Source of the DNA: Xanthomonas cucurbitae
GTDB lineage: Bacteria > Pseudomonadota > Gammaproteobacteria > Xanthomonadales > Xanthomonadaceae
Length of the DNA stretch: 64,000 nucleotides
Reading direction: 5' to 3'
Assembly: GCF_002939885.1 (NCBI RefSeq)
Contig: NZ_MDED01000026.1
Span: 1-64,000, forward strand
Shown: one piece after another, positions 1 to 10,746 of the stretch
Layout of the letters: each line of letters opens with the position of its first letter
Numbering within the stretch: position 1 is the stretch's first letter
Notes under the pieces: model-generated
The model's input: only the letters and a program-made list of their open reading frames with translations
Told to the model about the DNA's origin: nothing
Database searches by the model: none
Position numbers and translations under genes: made by a program

Positions 1-60
1 TGGCTGAACCCGGATAACGACGATAGAAAAGCACCCGATGAAATGAAGTTCGCAGCATGA
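1..60 (+). CDS. C-terminal end of an unidentified protein (partial)
   Basis: Frame 1 is open from the window edge and stops with TGA at 58-60, giving 19 residues ending in DEMKFAA. The tail is hydrophilic and I recognise no family in it. It does not look like the end of an acyl-CoA ligase, so it gives no support for rpfB being here. A second TGA follows in the same frame at 79-81, and the next open stretch in this frame is the Gln-rich secreted-protein gene. The two could be parts of one broken gene; the upstream sequence would settle this. Confidence 0.35.
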   Translation, partial: WLNPDNDDRKAPDEMKFAA

Positions 61-114
61 AATAGCGGACAACTATGTTGACAATCACCGCAGGCAGCGC
101 GGCAACAGGAAACC

Positions 115-1587
115 TTGCAACGCGAGCAGCGCAGTCGGCACCAGGACATGCAGCAGCACGACCACGCGCAGCAGCAGGCGCAGGACGTGACGCAACGCGA
201 ACAGCAACTATCGCAGGCGCAGCACGCTCGGGAACGCGCTCACGACCAGCAGACAACACAATCGCGCCAACCGCAGCAACCGGAACCGCCGCACGACCGG
301 CACGTTGCATCACGCGAGCAAGCACAGCACCAGGCGCAGGAAACCCGGGACAGCTCCGCCTCGCCACTGCCGGTAGCGAACACGTTGCAGCATCCAGCCC
401 AGCGTTCGGCACACGATGCCGCTGCACACCCCACAGAACCAGCACAGGCCTTGGGTGAGCCTCGGCTTGCAGCCGACCTGGCACACCAGCAAGCATTGGC
501 CAGGCTGGCGCACGAAGGCGATGCACACGGCGTCGCGCAACCGGCGGCACGGGCCGCTGCGACGCGGGTAGCGGCAGTACCCTCCTCTGCGTCGGATGAT
601 GCACAGCGACAAGCCGCTCAGCCGCTGCACTCCCACCAGATCGATGCTAGGCAGCCGCAGGTGCCACTCTCCACTTCCCAAGCGCGGCCTGCGGACCTTG
701 CGGCGGAGCCTGAGCAGGTGAGGCAGCCGCTGCACTCGCTATCGCCGGCTGTCCCCATCGCTGCGCGGCACGGCGATGCCCCAGCCTGGCAGACAGCCGG
801 GCCAGACACGCCTGACGCTGCTGCGACGATGTCACGACCAGGCCTGCCTATTGCTGAGCGCGCCATCGCCGCTGGCAACAGTGAGATCGTTGCACCGCAG
901 GCATCGGGCCTGGCCCAGGCCGGGCCATCGGATCCACCAGCGGCCGCTGCATCGAAAGATCCGAACACCGCATGGGACGAGCTCTACGACAGCCTGCGTG
1001 CACTACGCCTCCAGGGCGAACGGGATCTTGAAAGAAACACGCGTGTCGCAGACGAACGACGCGCGCGCATCGGGCGCGGAGAACAGCCCTTCACCGCGTT
1101 GGAATTGCATGGTGAAGACGACCCGGACAGCCCTCCGGCACGAGTGGATGCGCGATACCCGCGACAGCCCATGCCACATCACGCTGCCGGTGCGCATGCC
1201 ACAGACCAGCAAGGTGATCGACCAGCGCTCCAACGCACGACCATCACCGGCGATCCAGACGTGGATGATCTGGTCTATGCGCTGGACTCCAAGAACGATG
1301 TGGCCATCGCACATGCCCTCAAGCGTGTGGCCAACAGCGCGCAGGGCAATGCCTTCGCGCAGGAAGGTCATGCCCATCTGGACGCCAAGGCCCAGCAGGA
1401 AGCCCAGGAGCACGTCGCGGCGCACCAAGCCCTCGGGATGGACGTAGCACCAGAGGTACAGACCAGCCGTGGCCCGGTGATGGTACTGACGCTGCCGCAG
1501 TTCGCGCACGGGCCCACGCTGCCATACGGCCCGCAGGGTGAGGGGGGCGGCGGCAGCGGCGACGGAGGTGGTGGCGGCGGCGGATAG
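115..1587 (+). CDS. Gln-rich protein with XVIPCD-like type IV secretion signal (putative X-Tfe)
   Basis: A 490-residue protein if read from TTG at 115, which has AGGA four bases upstream; ATG at 148 is an alternative. The first ~110 residues are rich in Gln, His, Arg and Glu, and the middle is low-complexity Ala/Pro/Gln. Residues ~375-470 resemble the XVIPCD, the C-terminal domain that directs Xanthomonadaceae antibacterial effectors to the VirD4 coupling protein; LTLPQF at 458-463 is typical. The protein ends in a run of glycines (~475-490). No catalytic domain is visible, so it may be a truncated effector, or the tail of a relaxase-like protein whose front part lies upstream. The family call rests on pattern memory. 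Confidence 0.6.
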   Translation: MQREQRSRHQDMQQHDHAQQQAQDVTQREQQLSQAQHARERAHDQQTTQSRQPQQPEPPHDRHVASREQAQHQAQETRDSSASPLPVANTLQHPAQRSAHDAAAHPTEPAQALGEPRLAADLAHQQALARLAHEGDAHGVAQPAARAAATRVAAVPSSASDDAQRQAAQPLHSHQIDARQPQVPLSTSQARPADLAAEPEQVRQPLHSLSPAVPIAARHGDAPAWQTAGPDTPDAAATMSRPGLPIAERAIAAGNSEIVAPQASGLAQAGPSDPPAAAASKDPNTAWDELYDSLRALRLQGERDLERNTRVADERRARIGRGEQPFTALELHGEDDPDSPPARVDARYPRQPMPHHAAGAHATDQQGDRPALQRTTITGDPDVDDLVYALDSKNDVAIAHALKRVANSAQGNAFAQEGHAHLDAKAQQEAQEHVAAHQALGMDVAPEVQTSRGPVMVLTLPQFAHGPTLPYGPQGEGGGGSGDGGGGGGG

Positions 1588-1638
1588 GCGGCGGATAGCT
1601 GGAGTACGCACAACCAATCAATCCTTCGAGAGAACACC

Positions 1639-2262
1639 ATGGATATCCAGAACAATACCGGTCTAGACGACACCACGGCATCGATGAGGGAAGCGATCAA
1701 GGCCATGGCCGTCTTGATCGCGGCGCTGCAGCAGCGTGAGCAGAATCTTGAGCAGCGGGTGCAGCAGCAGATGCAGCTTTTGCAGGGCGCAGTCGCCAAT
1801 GCGGATCGGCAGGTCAACCAGGTGATGGAAGACGCGCTTCCACGCCTGACGCAGGTGAGTCAGCAGGCGTTGATGCAAACGCTGGAGCCGGCGTCCGAGC
1901 GCCTGAACCGGACGCTCGCCGATGCGGCACACACGCTCCAGCAAGCGACCGCACGCTATGCGCAAGCACAGCACGCGCTGGAGACTACCGCCACCCGACG
2001 CATGTGGCTCGGCTTGGGGGCCATGATGATCGGAGCCATCCTGTGCATGGGAGGGCTGGTCTATGCGGCCAAGGGAGCCCAACCAGTCCTGGCAGAGGCC
2101 GCTCAGCGCAGAACCGAGATCGCTTATCTGGATCGGGTTGCACGCGCCGATCTGCTGCCCTGCGGCAAGGACAGACTATGCGCCACGTTCGAGACCAAGG
2201 GACCGCGCTATGGCAATCGCGGGCAGTACCGAGCGATCACCCTGCGCCAGCAATCGCCTTAA
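1639..2262 (+). CDS. Coiled-coil, single-pass membrane protein (MobB-like architecture)
   Basis: A 207-residue protein starting at ATG 1639 with a GAGAG ribosome site just upstream, 51 bases after the XVIPCD-like gene and probably co-transcribed with it. Residues 15-118 are Gln/Ala/Leu-rich and should form a long coiled coil. Residues ~122-146 are a clear membrane segment. A soluble tail with two cysteines (LLPCGKDRLC) follows. No signal peptide or lipobox is visible, so it is unlike a typical X-Tfi immunity lipoprotein. The layout of coil, one membrane helix and short tail resembles mobilization proteins such as RSF1010 MobB, but I see no decisive motif. Function unknown. Confidence 0.6.
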   Translation: MDIQNNTGLDDTTASMREAIKAMAVLIAALQQREQNLEQRVQQQMQLLQGAVANADRQVNQVMEDALPRLTQVSQQALMQTLEPASERLNRTLADAAHTLQQATARYAQAQHALETTATRRMWLGLGAMMIGAILCMGGLVYAAKGAQPVLAEAAQRRTEIAYLDRVARADLLPCGKDRLCATFETKGPRYGNRGQYRAITLRQQSP

Positions 2263-2710
2263 CAGTAAACAGGTCAGTGGACGCGTCGTTATGCGAATCA
2301 TTGCGCGCCAAACGGTAGCAATGCAATTCACCCGAATGCGCCGAATCCGGCACTTGCGACATTATCCAGGAAGATAATCGTTAAAAATGATCTGGCCCTG
2401 GCGGACCGCGACGCGGAGGCCACTGCTATTCCAACCTTGCCGGGGGCAGGCAACCGCAACTGGTCGGGTTTTGTAAAGAACCGGCCCGGACCAGGCTCAG
2501 CAAGCTTCTGTGCGGCGAACTGCCCAAGGTTTGATGCCCCACCGCCGTAGAGCGACGGTGTTCAGTCTTCGCGAATGTCGGCAATGTCTTGAAGACCTTG
2601 CGGGCACTTGCCTTTGCACGCATAGAATCCGATGTCGGCGCACGCTCAGGCGTTCACCCTTATCTCCGTCCGCAAGGCGACCGGCCGGACGGTCTTCACG
2701 GAGAACCACC
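2263..2710. other. Non-coding stretch upstream of rpfF
   Basis: About 450 bases with no convincing gene on either strand. It presumably holds the rpfF promoter; TAGAAT at about 2628 is a possible -10 element but no good -35 accompanies it. In X. campestris rpfB lies directly upstream of rpfF; no rpfB sequence is recognisable here. Confidence 0.5.
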
Positions 2711-3580
2711 ATGTCTGCAGTTCAACCCTTCATTCGTACCAACATCGGCTCGACCCTGCGCATCACCGAAGAACCGCAGCGTGAGGTGTACTGGATCAAC
2801 ATGCATGCCGACCTGGCCGATCATCCTGGGCGGGCCTGCTTCTCGACCCGACTGGTCGATGACATCACCGGCTACCAGACAAACTTGGGGCAACGACTCG
2901 CAGCGGCTGGCGTCTTGTCGCCACACGTGGTGCTGGCATCGGACAGCGACGTATTCAATCTGGGTGGCGATCTGGCGTTGTTCTGCCAGCTCATTCGCGA
3001 AGGCGACCGCGCACGCCTGCTGGACTATGCGCAGCGCTGCGTCCGCGGCGTGCATGCCTTTCATGTCGGCCTCGGCGTGCGTGCGCACAGCATCGCCTTG
3101 GTGCAAGGCAACGCGCTCGGTGGTGGATTCGAAGCGGCGCTGAGCTGCCACACCATCGTCGCCGAGGAAGGCGTCATGATGGGGCTGCCCGAGGTGTTGT
3201 TCGATCTGTTTCCCGGGATGGGCGCCTACTCTTTCATGTGCCAGCGCATCAGCGCTCAACTGGCGCAAAAAATCATGCTGGAAGGGAATCTATATTCGGC
3301 CAACGAATTGCAGAGCATGGGCCTGGTCGATCGCGTCGTCCCGCGCGGACAGGGTGTTGCTGCGGTGGAACAAGTGATTCGAGAGAGCAAACGCACCCCG
3401 CATGCCTGGGCGGCAATGCACCAGGTGCGCGAACTGACCACGGCCGTACCGCTGGACGAGATGATGCGTATTACCGAGATCTGGGTCGACACGGCGATGC
3501 AACTGGGCGAGAAGTCACTGCGCACCATGGACCGCCTGGTGCGCGCCCAGTCGCGTCGCTCGGAACTTGACGCAGGCTGA
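2711..3580 (+). CDS. rpfF: DSF synthase RpfF (enoyl-CoA hydratase/thioesterase family)
   Basis: Makes the diffusible signal factor cis-11-methyl-2-dodecenoic acid from acyl-ACP, using dehydratase and thioesterase activities in a crotonase fold. The ATG at 2711 follows GGAGAACC and gives 289 residues, the length known for X. campestris RpfF. The two catalytic glutamates fall at E141 (GGGFEAAL) and E161 (GLPEVLF), exactly as in the characterised enzyme. The frame is open further upstream, but that extension has no family resemblance. It converges on rpfC with only 16 bases between the stop codons. In the known system RpfC binds and restrains RpfF. Confidence 0.97.
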   Translation: MSAVQPFIRTNIGSTLRITEEPQREVYWINMHADLADHPGRACFSTRLVDDITGYQTNLGQRLAAAGVLSPHVVLASDSDVFNLGGDLALFCQLIREGDRARLLDYAQRCVRGVHAFHVGLGVRAHSIALVQGNALGGGFEAALSCHTIVAEEGVMMGLPEVLFDLFPGMGAYSFMCQRISAQLAQKIMLEGNLYSANELQSMGLVDRVVPRGQGVAAVEQVIRESKRTPHAWAAMHQVRELTTAVPLDEMMRITEIWVDTAMQLGEKSLRTMDRLVRAQSRRSELDAG

Positions 3581-3596
3581 TGCGTCGGCGGTCTGT

Positions 3597-5777
3597 CTAT
3601 TCGCGACTCTGGGGGGAGCACTCGTCGTCCCTGGCGCCTTGCAAGCGTGCGCCGAGTGCCTCTCTTCCCGCTGTCAGCTGTTCGCGCAACACCGACAGAC
3701 GTTGTCTCCATTCGCTCTGCAATTGCCAATCGGCCATGCGCATCAGTTCGCCGCCGTTACCGGCCACTTGCGCCAGGCCCAGATTGCTGGCGACGCCACG
3801 CAACGCATGCGCGTTCTCACGCAGTTGCTCCCAATCCGAGCGCGTGCCGTCGCGTTCGATCGCAGTCATGCAGTTATGTGCATCTTCCAGGCACTGCCGG
3901 ACGAACTGCCGTTCGAATTCGTCGCCCATGCCCAGCGCCGCCAACTCGTCCAGCACGCTGGCGTCGAGCACGCCCTGGAAACTGGTCGGCGCCTGCACCA
4001 CGGTGGCCGGCGTCGCCAAGGGGCGGGTACTGACAGCCAGGTCGGCCAGGGTGTCGAGCAATCGGGCCGCGACCACCGGCTTGGCGAGAAAAGCGCGCGC
4101 GCCGGCCTGTTCGCAGCCACGGATCGCTTCCGGCGTGACGTCGGCGCTGAGCACGATCACCGGCGTGTAACGCATGCCGCTGGCTTGCATCACCCGCAAT
4201 TGCTTGAGCATCTGCAGCCCATTCATGCCCGGCATGTGCAGGTCCACGATCGCCGCGTCGAAGTCTTCCTCGCTCAGCGCGTCCAGCACCTGTTCGCCCC
4301 CGTTGACGCACAGCACCTTGTGCCCGGCCTTTTCCAGCAGACGCTGCAGCACCATGCGATTGGCTTCATGGTCATCGGCCACCAGCATGCGCATGCTGCG
4401 TACCCGCGCGCGATGACGCAGGAACGGATTGGAGAACGCGATGACATTCGAGGCTTCCAGTTCGTCGGACGCCTCCACCGGCGCACCGGCGGGACCGCGC
4501 GCTTGGGTGGATTTCACCGCCTCGCCGATCTCGACCGGCAACTCGAACCAGAATACGCTGCCGTCGGGCTGGTTCTGCTTGAATCCGATACAACCGCCCA
4601 TGGCTTCGACCAGCCCCTTGGCGATGGTGGTCCCCAGCCCGGTTCCTTCATAGCGACGCGACAGACCGACATCGGCCTGCTCGAACGCCTCGAACAGCCG
4701 CGGGCGCATATCCATCGGCACGCCGATTCCGGTGTCTTCGATCTCGAAGCGCAGCCGCACCGCCTCATCTGCGTTACCGGGTATGCGCGACACCCGCAAC
4801 AGTACATGCCCATGCTCGGTGAACTTGACCGCATTGCCCAGCAGATTGAGCAATACTTGCCGCAGATGGCCAGTGTCGCCCTTGAGCAGGTCCGGCACCT
4901 CTGCAGCGACTTCGGTGATGTATTCCAGGCCCCGCGTCCTGGCCTGCGGCTTGAGGATCATATCGACGGAGCCGATCGTTTCTCGCAGCGAGAAGTCGCG
5001 GCGATCGATGCGGATCTTGCCGGCCTCGATCGCGGAGATATCCAGCACTTCTTCCACCAGCGACAACAGGCTGCGTGCCGATGCCTGGATGGTATTGAGG
5101 CATTCCTTCTGTTCGGCATCCAGCCGCGTGGTCGCCAGTACCTCGGTCATGCCCGACAGCCCGTTGAGCGGAGTGCGGAACTCGTGGCTCATGTTGGCCA
5201 GGAAACGGCTCTTGGCCTGGTTGGCGTGCCGCGCCTCGCGTACTGCGCGGGTCAGCGCACGCAACAAAGAGTCGAAATACAGCGGCACCGCGATCAAGCC
5301 CAGCAACAACCCCCAGCTCAGGTAGGGATTGGCTTTCCAGTACGGCGAAATCAGGATGGCACTGAGAAAGCTCAGACTCCCCATGGCGGTGGCGGCGCGC
5401 AGATACGGGCTGCCATAGCGCAAGCCGTTACCAATGGTCACCCACAGGCACACCGCATACAGCGGCGAGGCGGGCTCGCCCTGGATGGCCATGATCGCGC
5501 CGGTGCAGGTGTAGTCCACCACCATGCCGACCAGGCGGCGTGTATGCGAGATCTGTGGCCTCAGCAGGATCGCCACCATCAATCCAAGCGACACCACCAG
5601 CTCGCCGACCAGGATCAACCAGGTCGCCATCAGGGTATCGCCGTGGGTGTGCAGGTAGCGCCAGCCCAGGTAGGAGATGAACAGGGTGGTGATGAGAATA
5701 CGGATCAGATTCTGCGCGTGTTCCGTATCTGCCCGCCCTGAGAGGCGACCCTTCAGCCATGGTAATGGAGACTTCAT
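3597..5777 (-). CDS. rpfC: Hybrid sensor histidine kinase RpfC (DSF receptor)
   Basis: A 726-residue inner-membrane kinase that senses DSF and phosphorylates RpfG; it also sequesters RpfF. About five membrane helices occupy residues ~22-170. A HisKA domain follows with H198 in NMSHEFRTP, then the ATPase domain (N-box ~NLLGNAVKF 311-319, EDTGIGV ~347). The receiver has D512 in VDLHMPG, and an HPt domain carries H657 in ENAHALRG. All three phospho-residues match the X. campestris protein. The start (MKSPLPWL) is at 5777; the frame is open to 5885, but that extension overlaps the end of rpfH and is not family sequence. It is the last gene of rpfG-rpfH-rpfC. Confidence 0.97.
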   Translation of the reverse strand: MKSPLPWLKGRLSGRADTEHAQNLIRILITTLFISYLGWRYLHTHGDTLMATWLILVGELVVSLGLMVAILLRPQISHTRRLVGMVVDYTCTGAIMAIQGEPASPLYAVCLWVTIGNGLRYGSPYLRAATAMGSLSFLSAILISPYWKANPYLSWGLLLGLIAVPLYFDSLLRALTRAVREARHANQAKSRFLANMSHEFRTPLNGLSGMTEVLATTRLDAEQKECLNTIQASARSLLSLVEEVLDISAIEAGKIRIDRRDFSLRETIGSVDMILKPQARTRGLEYITEVAAEVPDLLKGDTGHLRQVLLNLLGNAVKFTEHGHVLLRVSRIPGNADEAVRLRFEIEDTGIGVPMDMRPRLFEAFEQADVGLSRRYEGTGLGTTIAKGLVEAMGGCIGFKQNQPDGSVFWFELPVEIGEAVKSTQARGPAGAPVEASDELEASNVIAFSNPFLRHRARVRSMRMLVADDHEANRMVLQRLLEKAGHKVLCVNGGEQVLDALSEEDFDAAIVDLHMPGMNGLQMLKQLRVMQASGMRYTPVIVLSADVTPEAIRGCEQAGARAFLAKPVVAARLLDTLADLAVSTRPLATPATVVQAPTSFQGVLDASVLDELAALGMGDEFERQFVRQCLEDAHNCMTAIERDGTRSDWEQLRENAHALRGVASNLGLAQVAGNGGELMRMADWQLQSEWRQRLSVLREQLTAGREALGARLQGARDDECSPQSRE

Positions 5778-5784
5778 AGACGCC

Positions 5785-6414
5785 TCAGTGCCGCGTTTGC
5801 TTGGATGGGGTTGGGGGGTGGCCGCGCAATGGCGCCATGTCGTCACCGTGGTCGTGCCCGGCGACGGGCGGGTGGGCATCGGCAACGTCGTCCAGCAGGC
5901 GCAGCAAGGACATGGGAATCACCACCAGTGCCGCCAGCAGGGCAAGCCCGAGCTCGGTCCGTTGTTGCCAATACGGGCTGTTGGCAAGGGTTGCCCCGAA
6001 GCTGAGGACGGCCATCGCCACTGCCGTCTGCAGCGCATGCGTGCCGAAGCGTAATCCGTTGCCAATGGTTACCCACAGCACCACGACGTAAAGACACGCC
6101 AGCGGCGCACCGAACCAGGTCATCGCCAGGCTGAGCAGACCGTAGTCAGCCAGCATGCCAAGCGTGCGGCGCAGGTGCGAGCGCCCTGGTTTGACGACGA
6201 TCCACACCACCAGCAGCACCGCCCCACTCTGCGCGATTGCGATCAAGCGCAACAGCAGATGCAGTGGACGGTCGGGCAGGTCCCAGTGCGAGCCGAATGC
6301 CAGGACGTACGCCAGGATCAATCCGATCATCACCACGCGCACCAGCGCCTGGCGATGCTCACTGTCGGCGCGCCGTACGAACCGGTCGCGCAACCGGGCG
6401 AATACAGCCCTCAC
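5785..6414 (-). CDS. rpfH: RpfH, membrane protein resembling the RpfC sensor region
   Basis: A 209-residue protein, almost all membrane helices, lying between rpfG and rpfC. Its sequence parallels the RpfC input region: both have a basic N-terminus, an ADSEH/ADTEH segment, a repeated WVTIGNGLR motif and a SPYW motif. There is no kinase domain, so it is a stand-alone sensor-like module, apparently from duplication of the rpfC 5' part. The likely start is GTG at 6414, one base after the rpfG stop; the upstream extension would lie inside rpfG. It ends 7 bases before rpfC. Its role is unsettled; published rpfH mutants have mild or no phenotype. Charged His/Asp residues near the C-terminus are unlike RpfC. 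Confidence 0.85.
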   Translation of the reverse strand: MRAVFARLRDRFVRRADSEHRQALVRVVMIGLILAYVLAFGSHWDLPDRPLHLLLRLIAIAQSGAVLLVVWIVVKPGRSHLRRTLGMLADYGLLSLAMTWFGAPLACLYVVVLWVTIGNGLRFGTHALQTAVAMAVLSFGATLANSPYWQQRTELGLALLAALVVIPMSLLRLLDDVADAHPPVAGHDHGDDMAPLRGHPPTPSKQTRH

Positions 6415-6415
6415 G

Positions 6416-7552
6416 TCATACCCCGGGTCGCGCCGATGCGGTGGAGAATTCGCCGCAGATCTGGTCGAGCTGGGCGCGGCCGCGCAGCAATGCATCCACG
6501 CAGCGCGGGTCGAACAGGCGGCCGCGCTGCGCATACAGATAGGCCAGCGCCGCATCCATGGTCCATGCATCCTTGTATGGGCGCGGCGACAGCAGCGCGT
6601 CGAAGACGTCGGCTACCGCCACGATGCGCGCTTCCAGCGGAATCGCCTCGCCCACCAGGCCATCGGGATAGCCGGTGCCGTCGTAGCGTTCATGATGGCG
6701 CAGCGCGATCAGCGCGCCGATCTGGATGAAACGGTTCTGGCTGCCGCTGAGCAATTCGTAGCCGATGCGCGGGTGACGCTTCATCACGCTCATCTCGTCG
6801 TCGGTGAGCTTGCCCGGCTTGAGCAGCACCGCATCGGGAATGGCGATCTTGCCCATGTCGTGCAGCGGTGCAGCCATCTCGATGATGCGCACCTCTTCCT
6901 CGGACAGCCCGAGTTGCTCAGCGATCAGGCCGGCCACGTGCGACATGCGCTCCAGGAAGGCGCTGGTGCCGGAATCGCGGTATTCGATGGCACGCGCCAG
7001 CCGCGACAAGGTTTCGCGCTCGCGCTCCTCGACCTCGTTCATGCTGGCCAGAAGACGCTGCTCCAGCGATAGCGCGCGTTGCTTGACGCTCTCGCTCTGC
7101 TGGCGCAGCTGCAACAGATTGGCGCAGCGCGCGCGCAGTTCGCGCGGGCGGATCGGCTTGACCAGGAAATCGATCACCCCGGCTTCCAGTGCGGCCTGCC
7201 GGATCGGCTCGTCACCGACGATGGTGATGAGGATGATCGGGATGTCGCGGTGGATGGGCAGCCGGCGCAGGCGCCGCGCGAACTCCAGGCCGTCCATGCC
7301 CGGCATGCGGTAGTCGAGCAACAGCAGGTCCACCCGCCCGGCCTCGCACCAGGCCAGCGCGTCCAGCGGATCGCCGAAATCGAACACCTTCAATTCTGGC
7401 GCAATGTCTTCGATCACATGGCGCAGCATCGTCCTCGCGGACATCTGGTCATCGACAATGACGATGTTCAATCCCAGATCCGCCTTTTCCGTCCAGCTAC
7501 CCCATGCATCCGTCGACACCATGCCGCGCGGACCCCCTGAAATATCCTGCAT
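6416..7552 (-). CDS. rpfG: Response regulator RpfG, cyclic di-GMP phosphodiesterase (HD-GYP)
   Basis: A 378-residue cytoplasmic regulator that receives phosphate from RpfC and hydrolyses cyclic di-GMP, coupling DSF to virulence gene expression. The receiver domain spans ~29-145 with D80 in LLLLDYRMPG and K132. The HD-GYP domain spans ~180-370, with the HD pair at 231-232 (APLHDMGK), HHERYDG at 286-292 and GYP at 294-296. The length matches X. campestris RpfG. A strong GAGGAG ribosome site precedes the ATG. It is first in the minus-strand rpfG-rpfH-rpfC operon, so its promoter should lie in 7553-7693. Confidence 0.97.
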   Translation of the reverse strand: MQDISGGPRGMVSTDAWGSWTEKADLGLNIVIVDDQMSARTMLRHVIEDIAPELKVFDFGDPLDALAWCEAGRVDLLLLDYRMPGMDGLEFARRLRRLPIHRDIPIILITIVGDEPIRQAALEAGVIDFLVKPIRPRELRARCANLLQLRQQSESVKQRALSLEQRLLASMNEVEERERETLSRLARAIEYRDSGTSAFLERMSHVAGLIAEQLGLSEEEVRIIEMAAPLHDMGKIAIPDAVLLKPGKLTDDEMSVMKRHPRIGYELLSGSQNRFIQIGALIALRHHERYDGTGYPDGLVGEAIPLEARIVAVADVFDALLSPRPYKDAWTMDAALAYLYAQRGRLFDPRCVDALLRGRAQLDQICGEFSTASARPGV

Positions 7553-7693
7553 AGCCGTTGCTCCTCTATTCCGAGAACGGAAAAGCGATGATGCCGACCC
7601 CTGTGTCGACTCCCATGGACCGCAAGCGGCCCATGGCTCTGCCCTAGCATATGCAGTATCTGTGCCGCCGACACGCGGTTAGCACAAAAAAAG

Positions 7694-9211
<1,518 letters not shown>

Positions 9212-9416
9212 GGCGGGAATCGGTCTGCAATAAGTCGGGCGGTGCCCGGTGGGGAGTGAGCAACCGGCAGCGCCGGCACTCTCTTTTACGTTGGCGGTGT
9301 GACGAACGCACGCTGGTCCCGGGTCACCCGGGGCTACATGCGCTCTCGCCGCTGCGATGCAGGCACCGCAGTGGCGCGCCAGGATGCCGTGCGACGACGG
9401 CCGCCCGACGCGGCGG

Positions 9417-10542
9417 TCAGGCATCCAGGCGTTTGGAACCTGCGGCCAGACCGGCCTTCAGGCTGGCCTCGACGAATTCGTCCAGGTCGCCGTCGAGCAC
9501 TTTCTGGGTATCGCTGCGTTCGATGCCGGTGCGCAGGTCCTTGATGCGGCTCTGGTCCAGCACATAGTTGCGGATCTGGCTGCCCCAGCCGATGTCGGAC
9601 TTGGTCGCTTCCAGCGCATCGCGCTCGACATTGCGCTTCTGCACTTCCAGCTCGTACAGCTTGGCGGCCAGCATCTTCATCGCGTTGTCGCGGTTCTGGT
9701 GCTGGCTGCGGCCGGTCTGGCAGGCCACCACCGTATTGGTCGGGATATGCGTGATGCGCACCGCCGATTCGGTCTTGTTGACGTGCTGGCCACCGGCGCC
9801 GGAGGAGCGATACACGTCGGTACGCAGGTCGGCCGGGTTGATGTCGATCTCGATGTTGTCGTCCACTTCAGGCGACACGAACACCGAGGTGAAGCTGGTA
9901 TGCCGGCGGTTGTCCGAGTCGAACGGCGACTTGCGCACCAGCCGGTGCACGCCGATCTCGGTCTTGAGCCAACCGTAGGCGTACTCGCCCTCGATGCGCA
10001 CGGTGGCCGACTTGATGCCCGCCACTTCGCCACCGGAGACTTCCATCAGCTCGGTCTTCCAGCCGCGCGACTCGGCCCAGCGCAGATACATGCGCAACAG
10101 GATTTCGGCCCAGTCCTGCGCCTCGGTACCACCGGCGCCGGCCTGGATGTCGACGAATGCGTTGGCGCTGTCCATCTGTCCGGAGAACATGCGCTGAAAT
10201 TCCAGCTTTTCCACGTGCGCCTGGTACTTGTCCAGATCGGCGATCACCGCTACCGCAGTCTCTTCGTCCTGCTCGCTATCGGCCAGCTCCAGCAGATCGC
10301 CGGCATCGGCCAGGCCAGCCAGCACGTCGGCGATCCCGACGACGGTCTTTTCCAGCAGGGAACGTTCACGCCCCAGGGCCTGGGCACGCTCGGCGTCGTT
10401 CCACACATCCGGGCTCTCCAGCTCCCGGCTGACTTCCTCTAGGCGCTCTTTCTTGGCGTCGTAGTCAAAGATACCCCCTGAGCGAGAGCACGCGATCATT
10501 GAGATCGGTGATGCGCTGGCGGATCGGATTGGTTTCGATCAT
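9417..10542 (-). CDS. prfB: Peptide chain release factor 2, with programmed +1 frameshift
   Basis: Terminates translation at UGA and UAA. Synthesis requires a +1 shift. The first 25 codons run from ATG at 10542 to CTT at 10470-10468, followed by an in-frame TGA (10467-10465). Skipping one base continues into the main frame, giving 374 residues. The GGQ motif ([13 protein letters not shown]) that triggers peptide release is present, as is the SPF-type tripeptide region (RKSPFDSDN). Low RF2 levels favour the shift, so the protein regulates itself. Reading only the main frame would give a false N-terminus beginning near 10499. Confidence 0.96.
10465..10479 (-). promoter_or_regulatory. prfB: prfB programmed frameshift site
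   Basis: Reads AGGGGGTATCTTTGAC on the minus strand: an internal Shine-Dalgarno-like AGGGGG (10479-10474), the slippery CTT codon, the in-frame TGA and a following C. It is the same arrangement as in E. coli, with the TGA also at codon 26. Confidence 0.96.
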
Positions 10543-10746
10543 GACGGATTTCCGGCAAACAAGCTGGCTAGTTTAGCAAGCGGGCCGCATGCGCGGAACG
10601 CAGCAGTGGCCGGCGCGCGCGCCGCGGCCCGGCAGCACCGCTCGACTAACCGGACGGATCACAAGACACGCCGCCGGCGTCTCGGCTCCGCACAACCCTG
10701 GGGAGGCCCCTGCAGAAAACTGCACTGCCGCTCGCGGGCGTTTGCT

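Noticed and set aside
75-458. A 127-codon frame beginning ATG at 75
   Set aside because: Its Ala/Arg/Thr-rich sequence is a frame-shifted reading of the Gln-rich gene that continues to 1587; the frame beginning at 115 carries the recognisable C-terminal domain.
3567-5741. A 724-codon open frame on the plus strand opposite rpfC
   Set aside because: It mirrors the high-GC codon pattern of rpfC, is His/Gln-rich, has no family features and overlaps a certain gene entirely.
7553-7693. A riboswitch or leader before rpfG
   Set aside because: The 140 bases show a good ribosome site but no clear structured element.
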